Shown here: piece by piece, positions 59,594 through 64,000 of the stretch
Numbering within the stretch: position 1 is the stretch's first letter
How the letters are laid out: each line of letters starts with the position of its first letter
Position numbers and translations under genes: made by a program
The notes under the pieces: generated by a model
Databases searched by the model: none
What the model was told of the DNA's origin: nothing
The model's input: the letters and a program-made list of their open reading frames with translations, nothing else
Assembly: GCF_007997295.1 (NCBI RefSeq)
Contig: NZ_VORY01000012.1
Coordinates: 1 to 64,000, forward strand
Direction of reading: 5' to 3'
Length of the DNA stretch: 64,000 nt
From: Gillisia hiemivivida
Lineage (GTDB): Bacteria > Bacteroidota > Bacteroidia > Flavobacteriales > Flavobacteriaceae

Positions 59594-62569
59594 TTAGTAA
59601 GTTTCCAAAGTGTCACAACCCATTTTTTGATCTTCTTTTTTGGTAGCAGCTTGTGTTTTTGCTCCCCCGTTCTTCGCGGATAGCATTTGTCCCGTTAGCA
59701 TATTTTTTTGCTGAGCAATTTCTTTTCGAAGTTCCTTATCTTTTTCAATATCAAAATAAACAGTTCCTTCAATAAGCGTTTTTTCAGCTTTGCTATAAAT
59801 AGAAAGTGGATTTCCAGACCATAAAACTACATCTCCGTCTTTGCCAGTTTCAATACTTCCAACGCGATTGTCGATATGCAATAATTTCGCAGGATTAAGA
59901 GTCACAAATTTCCAAGCTTCTTCTTCAGAAATCCCTCCATATTTTACACTTTTTGCAGCTTCTTGATTTAATCTTCTGCTCATTTCTCCATCATCACTAT
60001 TAATAGCAACAGTAAGACCTGCATTATGCATTATTGCTGCGTTATAAGGAATAGCGTCTTTTACTTCGTATTTGTAAGCCCACCAATCTGAAAACGTAGA
60101 TGCTCCCGCACCATGTTCTTTCATTTTATCGGCAACCTTGTATCCTTCTAAAATATGGGTGAACGTGTTAATTCTAAAATCGAAAGCTTCGGCAACCTTC
60201 ATAAGCATATTGATCTCACTTTGAACATACGAGTGACTACTTACAAAACGTTCGCCATTCAGAATTTCGATCAAGGTTTCCATTTCTATATCTTTCCTGT
60301 AATTTCCGGTTTTCTTAGCTGCTTCATAATCTCTCGCCTGACTAAAATAATCTGTAAACACCTGCTCTACACCCATTCTTGTTTGTGGAAACCTGCTTTT
60401 ACTATCCCAATTGGATTGTTTTACATTTTCCCCAAGCGCAAATTTTATGAATTTAGGGGAGTCTGGAAAGATCATATCTTTTGCATTTGAGCCCCATTTT
60501 AATTTCATGATCGCAGAACGCCCTCCAATAGGATTGGCCGAACCATGTAATAGCTGAATTGATGTAACACCACCGGCAAGATTTCTATAAATATTGATAT
60601 CTGTAGGGTCTATAACATCTTCCATAGTTACTTCTGCTGAAGAGTTTTGCCCTGCTTCATTAATCGCAGAAGCTCCAATATGGGAATGTTCATCTATAAT
60701 TCCGGTAGTTAAATGTTTCCCAGAAGCATCTATAACTTTCGCTTTTCCAGAACTAATATTTGCTCCGATTTCAGCGATTTTTCCGTCTTTTATTAAAACA
60801 TCTGTTTTCTCCAGAATCCCTTTTTCAGTATTGGTCCAGACAGTTGCATTTTTAAATAAAATATCTTCTTGTTTTGGTAGTTCCTTGAAACCGTATGCCA
60901 TATTTGGATAGCTTAGGGACACAATTGGAAGAATACTGTCATTTTTATCTTCTTTCTTTTCGTCCTTTTCTTTTGATTTATCTAAAGATTTGGAGGCAGT
61001 GAACGAAGTTTCTTGACCATTACTTAAAATAGCTCGGCCATTTATTATATTAGTGTCATCAGTTACTTTTGCAATCAATCTTGTATATTCAGTTTTGGTT
61101 GAATCTGGCGACGACAATAATAATTGCATCCAGGTATCTGTATAAGATAACTTAGATTTGATCTTTGCATCTCCCAATTTCACTTCGGCTTTAGGAGAAT
61201 TTGGTTTTCCTGTAATTTCCAGATCATACTTCTTTCCGTCTACTGCCAAAGAATATTTACCTTCAAGATTTACGGTATTCATGTTTTCTAAAACCACTTT
61301 TTGACCTTGTATCCAGTTCTCAAATAGTACCGTTTCTTTGTCAAAAATATCTCCTGAAGTAATTAAAAAATTCGCCCAAGCGCCTTGTTTTATTACCCCA
61401 AGTTTATTTTCTTCTCCTAGAAATTTTGCTGGAGTTGTAGTTAAAGCCGCAAGTGCTTTCTTTTTATCTAAGCCATAAGAAATAGCTTTTAAAAGGTTTT
61501 CCCTAAATTTCTTTTCATCTTTTAAATTTTGTGTTGTTAAGATAAAAGGGATATTGTTTTTGGCAAGCTGCATCAGGTTAGTTGGAGCCTGATTCCATCG
61601 CTTCATATCTTGCAAGCTCACGTTGCTTGCCATAAATGGATTTTCAAGATCATAAGCCTCGGGAAAATCCAAAGGAATAATAAATGTGGCGTTGGTATTC
61701 TTTACTTCAGCAATTCTTTCAAATTCATTTCCACTTCCAAAAATGAGATATTGGATCCCATATTCATCTCCAACTTTATCGGCTCTTAATTCATCTAATA
61801 AATTATCGGTCTTAAAAATCTGGGGTAAGGTTTTGTTTCTATTTAATGCTTCTAATGCCAGATCTTTGTTTGAAATATTCCCCTTTTCATACCATGCTGC
61901 ATCTATATAGGTTTGTCTTAACAATGCCATAGCACCCATTATAGAAGTAGGATAGGATTGTATAGATTTTACACTTTTATCGAAGGAAAGAAAATTAGCC
62001 GATTTGTCTTTTAAAATACGATCTCCTTCAGACCCTTCAGCATTCAAGCTTACCAGCATTCCGGTTCCACGCATAATTCCATCAGCAAGATGAGTATTCA
62101 CCGCTCCAAATCCGTTTTTCTGAAATTTTTCTGCTTCGGTCTTATCAAAGGTAAAAGACTCCAATGCATTTGTTTCGGGACGTATATGATCATTCCAGTA
62201 ATAGCCTTCTCGGCTTGCATTATATTGTGGCTGTCCGTTCGCGCTTTCAGCTTTTGTTGGTTTTTTCATCCCAAAATCACTGTAGATCTCAATGAAAGAT
62301 GGATAAATCGCTTTGCCTTTTAGGTCTATAACGATACTGTTTTTAGGAATTGCTATGCTCTTGCCAACAGCAGTCAATTTACCTTCTCTAACCGCGATCA
62401 TCCCATTTTCTATAATAGTGTTAGGGTCTACATGAATTTTAGCGTTTTTGAAAACGGTGTAATTGGTATTTTTAGAATTTACACCATCATTGTTTGGAAA
62501 GTAATCTTGCGCATACAAGTTTAACCCAGAAGAAAAGACTAGGCATAAGAGTAGGAATTTTAATCTCAT
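59594..62569 (-). CDS. Exported two-module amidohydrolase
   Basis: A 991-residue exported protein (signal peptide cut near LYAQ) made of two amidohydrolase modules. The N-terminal module (about 40-430) has IDLKGKAIYPSFIEIYSDFG, in which the HxH metal motif is missing. The C-terminal module (about 570-960) has IIDEHSHIG with His628 and His630, THILEGYK, and AINSDDGEMSRRLNQEA with the metal-binding Asp, so it alone looks catalytic. A Lys/Asp-rich linker lies near 535-545. The substrate is unknown; peptides, hydantoins or imidazolones are possible. It forms an operon with the shorter amidohydrolase downstream. Confidence 0.85.
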   Translation of the reverse strand: MRLKFLLLCLVFSSGLNLYAQDYFPNNDGVNSKNTNYTVFKNAKIHVDPNTIIENGMIAVREGKLTAVGKSIAIPKNSIVIDLKGKAIYPSFIEIYSDFGMKKPTKAESANGQPQYNASREGYYWNDHIRPETNALESFTFDKTEAEKFQKNGFGAVNTHLADGIMRGTGMLVSLNAEGSEGDRILKDKSANFLSFDKSVKSIQSYPTSIMGAMALLRQTYIDAAWYEKGNISNKDLALEALNRNKTLPQIFKTDNLLDELRADKVGDEYGIQYLIFGSGNEFERIAEVKNTNATFIIPLDFPEAYDLENPFMASNVSLQDMKRWNQAPTNLMQLAKNNIPFILTTQNLKDEKKFRENLLKAISYGLDKKKALAALTTTPAKFLGEENKLGVIKQGAWANFLITSGDIFDKETVLFENWIQGQKVVLENMNTVNLEGKYSLAVDGKKYDLEITGKPNSPKAEVKLGDAKIKSKLSYTDTWMQLLLSSPDSTKTEYTRLIAKVTDDTNIINGRAILSNGQETSFTASKSLDKSKEKDEKKEDKNDSILPIVSLSYPNMAYGFKELPKQEDILFKNATVWTNTEKGILEKTDVLIKDGKIAEIGANISSGKAKVIDASGKHLTTGIIDEHSHIGASAINEAGQNSSAEVTMEDVIDPTDINIYRNLAGGVTSIQLLHGSANPIGGRSAIMKLKWGSNAKDMIFPDSPKFIKFALGENVKQSNWDSKSRFPQTRMGVEQVFTDYFSQARDYEAAKKTGNYRKDIEMETLIEILNGERFVSSHSYVQSEINMLMKVAEAFDFRINTFTHILEGYKVADKMKEHGAGASTFSDWWAYKYEVKDAIPYNAAIMHNAGLTVAINSDDGEMSRRLNQEAAKSVKYGGISEEEAWKFVTLNPAKLLHIDNRVGSIETGKDGDVVLWSGNPLSIYSKAEKTLIEGTVYFDIEKDKELRKEIAQQKNMLTGQMLSAKNGGAKTQAATKKEDQKMGCDTLETY

Positions 62570-62650
62570 AAAATTAGTTGTTTAAAAGTAGTTTGCTTTT
62601 GAAAATTAGAAAGCGGAATTTAAGGATTATTTGTGGAACGATAAATTGGC

Positions 62651-63724
62651 TTAGAAAGCATTCTCCACATCGTCAAAATAATTAACGAGTAATGCGACCA
62701 CATAACTATAGCTTTTCATTCCTTCCACTTGATTGTTGGCTTTAAGGAAACCATTATAAGTAACTTGAAAAATGGGCTCAAAAGGGTTTTTATGTATTTC
62801 CCAGAAATCCCTCACTTCTTTATAATTGGCTAAAATACCGGGATGTATTGTTTTTAAAAGTTCATCTGCCTTTATTCGATCTCGGACATAAAGCTCGTTT
62901 AAGCAGTAGCGCAATGCAAAAGTAAAACCTGAATATTGAAAATAAGGGTCAGGATGATTCATAGTGGCTAAACAGGCAATAAAGTTGGCTTCATTTTCCT
63001 TGGCAAATCCTAACTGATGACCTATTTCATGACTTGCAGTTGTAGGGATCTTATATTTTAAGATCTGAGTATTAACTTGTGCTTCGTTTGTAAGCGGATT
63101 CAAATACCCATTAAAACCCATATATGTTAGCGGAATGCTATATAAGGAACGCTTCAAACTTTTCCCTTGATAGGTTAATTTTGGAAAATCTTTTCCTAAA
63201 CTTTCATAGCCTTCAATTGTTTTTCTGAAGAGTGTTGTCTTTTTAAATTTATAATCAACTTTAAGAGAATCATTATCCACTAAACCAGTATGTACCTGAT
63301 TCGATTTTTTAATTAAGGTTTCTGTTAAAAGAATCAATTCTTCTGTAGTATAAGTGTTTTTGATCTTTAAGGTGCGGTGCAGTGGAAGCCTATAGTAATT
63401 GAAGCCCCAAAAAATATGGAAACAAGCATAGATAATAGAAAAAGTAGCAAGTAGGTCTAAAGACCATTTTCTAAAATCTTTGAACTTAGTTTTAAATCGG
63501 AGATATATCCATCGGAATATGGAGATAATAAAAAATGTATAAAGCAAATCACCAAGAGAAAAAGGGAAAATCCCAAGAGAGAATCGCATTATTTTAGCGA
63601 TATAAGGATAGAGTCCTGTGCTGTACCAAGTCTCTACAAAAGTTGGATACGCCGAAATTATTTTAATAGCAATAATTTGTACTGGCAATAAAATGGCTAA
63701 AATGAGGCTTGTTTTGTTTTTCAC
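62651..63724 (-). CDS. DUF3810 family membrane protein with HExxH motif
   Basis: A 357-residue protein with three membrane helices near the N terminus (about 5-23, 45-70, 90-110). The soluble part contains TASHEIGHQLGFAKENEANFIA, in which HEIGH is a zinc-metallopeptidase motif with a likely third ligand in ENEANF. NEAQVNTQILKYKIPTTASHE precedes it. DUF3810 is typical of Bacteroidetes, with no known substrate. The start is GTG: the next in-frame ATG would remove the first helix. It faces away from the pepD gene at 63811. Confidence 0.83.
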   Translation of the reverse strand: MKNKTSLILAILLPVQIIAIKIISAYPTFVETWYSTGLYPYIAKIMRFSLGIFPFSLGDLLYTFFIISIFRWIYLRFKTKFKDFRKWSLDLLATFSIIYACFHIFWGFNYYRLPLHRTLKIKNTYTTEELILLTETLIKKSNQVHTGLVDNDSLKVDYKFKKTTLFRKTIEGYESLGKDFPKLTYQGKSLKRSLYSIPLTYMGFNGYLNPLTNEAQVNTQILKYKIPTTASHEIGHQLGFAKENEANFIACLATMNHPDPYFQYSGFTFALRYCLNELYVRDRIKADELLKTIHPGILANYKEVRDFWEIHKNPFEPIFQVTYNGFLKANNQVEGMKSYSYVVALLVNYFDDVENAF

Positions 63725-63756
63725 TTCCTAAATAAATTCTAATATGCTGCTAAAAA

Positions 63757-63787
63757 TTTCGTGGTTTGTGAATTACCAATATCTTTG
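63757..63787 (+). promoter_or_regulatory. Putative promoter of pepD
   Basis: TTTC at 63757-63760, a 19-base spacer and TATCTTTG at 63780-63787 fit the Bacteroidetes consensus with one change in the -33 box. The start near 63794 leaves about 17 bases before the ATG. Confidence 0.5.
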
Positions 63788-63810
63788 TGAATATACCAAA
63801 TATTAATACT

Positions 63811-64000
63811 ATGAATGAAGAAATAAGAGCACAAGAACCTAAAGTTTTATGGAATAAATTCGCCGATCTTAATGAGGTTCCCAGACCGTCTAAAAAAGAG
63901 GAAAGGGTAATAGAGTTTATAAAAAGCTTTGGAAATAAACTCAAATTAGAAACGCTTGTAGATAAAGTTGGGAATGTGATAATTAAAAAACCGGCAACCG
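63811..64000 (+). CDS. pepD: Aminoacyl-histidine dipeptidase, 5' part only
   Basis: ATG at 63811 opens a frame that continues past the window end, so only about 63 residues are visible. EPKVLWNKFADLNEVPRPSKKEE is the characteristic start of the M20 family beta-Ala-His dipeptidase PepD, and FGNKLKLETLVDKVGNVII is the next strand-turn. PepD hydrolyses Xaa-His dipeptides in the cytoplasm. The metal-binding domain is outside the window. Confidence 0.88.
   Translation, partial: MNEEIRAQEPKVLWNKFADLNEVPRPSKKEERVIEFIKSFGNKLKLETLVDKVGNVIIKKPAT

Noticed and set aside
63750-63944. 64-residue minus-strand ORF over the pepD start
   Set aside because: It is antisense to the conserved PepD N terminus and to its promoter.

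Overview
This AT-rich window is almost certainly chromosomal DNA of a marine-type Flavobacteriaceae (Bacteroidetes), close to Gramella, Salegentibacter or Zunongwangia in style. The evidence is the set of flavobacterial families (type B T9SS C-terminal domain, DUF5606, DUF3810, DUF349, tandem DUF368, OstA-like protein), the Bacteroidetes-type promoter boxes (TTG or TTTG, about 20 bp, then TAnnTTTG), the lack of clear Shine-Dalgarno sequences, and recurrent short intergenic repeats. The genus is an inference. I see no rRNA, tRNA, CRISPR array, prophage or complete transposon.

Layout. 0-4.4 kb: a heptanucleotide tandem repeat at the window edge, lpdA, a 35-residue basic small protein, an aldose-1-epimerase-like protein and an RhlE-type RNA helicase. 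4.4-9.7 kb: plus-strand run of an FMN reductase, pabB, tilS and dsbD. 9.9-16 kb: two large exported hydrolases facing a secreted esterase and a DUF2254 membrane protein across a very strong shared terminator. 16-16.9 kb: a gene-free stretch with direct repeats and a 156-bp multi-hairpin element bounded by inverted repeats. 16.9-25.9 kb: a secreted tail-fibre-like protein, uvrB, a T9SS type B cargo protein, an ABC-2 exporter pair, an unrecognised 354-residue protein and a nucleoid-associated protein. 26-29.8 kb: pRiA4b ORF-3-like protein, heme A synthase, CCA-adding enzyme and TsaC.

29.8-36.9 kb is the main accessory region: a surface-glycolipid island with a GT4, a DUF5672 protein, a SAM methyltransferase, a WaaP/Kdo-kinase-like protein, a rhamnosyltransferase-like GT, a CDP-glycerol-glycerophosphotransferase-like enzyme and a GT9 heptosyltransferase-like enzyme, plus an AT-rich gap with possible gene remains. 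It is the best place to look for a new pathway (a phosphorylated LPS core or cell-surface glycan). 36.9-49.9 kb returns to housekeeping: dapD, ruvX, def, DUF5606, mazG, DUF349, aroE, two DUF368 (PopT-type) transporters, a TPR protein, an aminotransferase and an OstA-like protein. 50-64 kb: two Tat-exported ferritin-like proteins, purA, a Fur-family regulator and a RelA/SpoT enzyme in one run, an M48 protease, a TrmH methylase, two exported amidohydrolase-family proteins, DUF3810 and the start of pepD.

I did not find a clear new defence or mobile system. The strongest candidates for something undescribed are the 156-bp structured intergenic element, the glycolipid island, the paired Tat ferritin-like proteins with a dyad upstream, and the amidohydrolase pair, of which one protein and one half-protein lack the HxH metal motif. 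Eight genes appear to start with GTG or TTG. Several start sites were moved inward to the first ATG, and each such entry says so.
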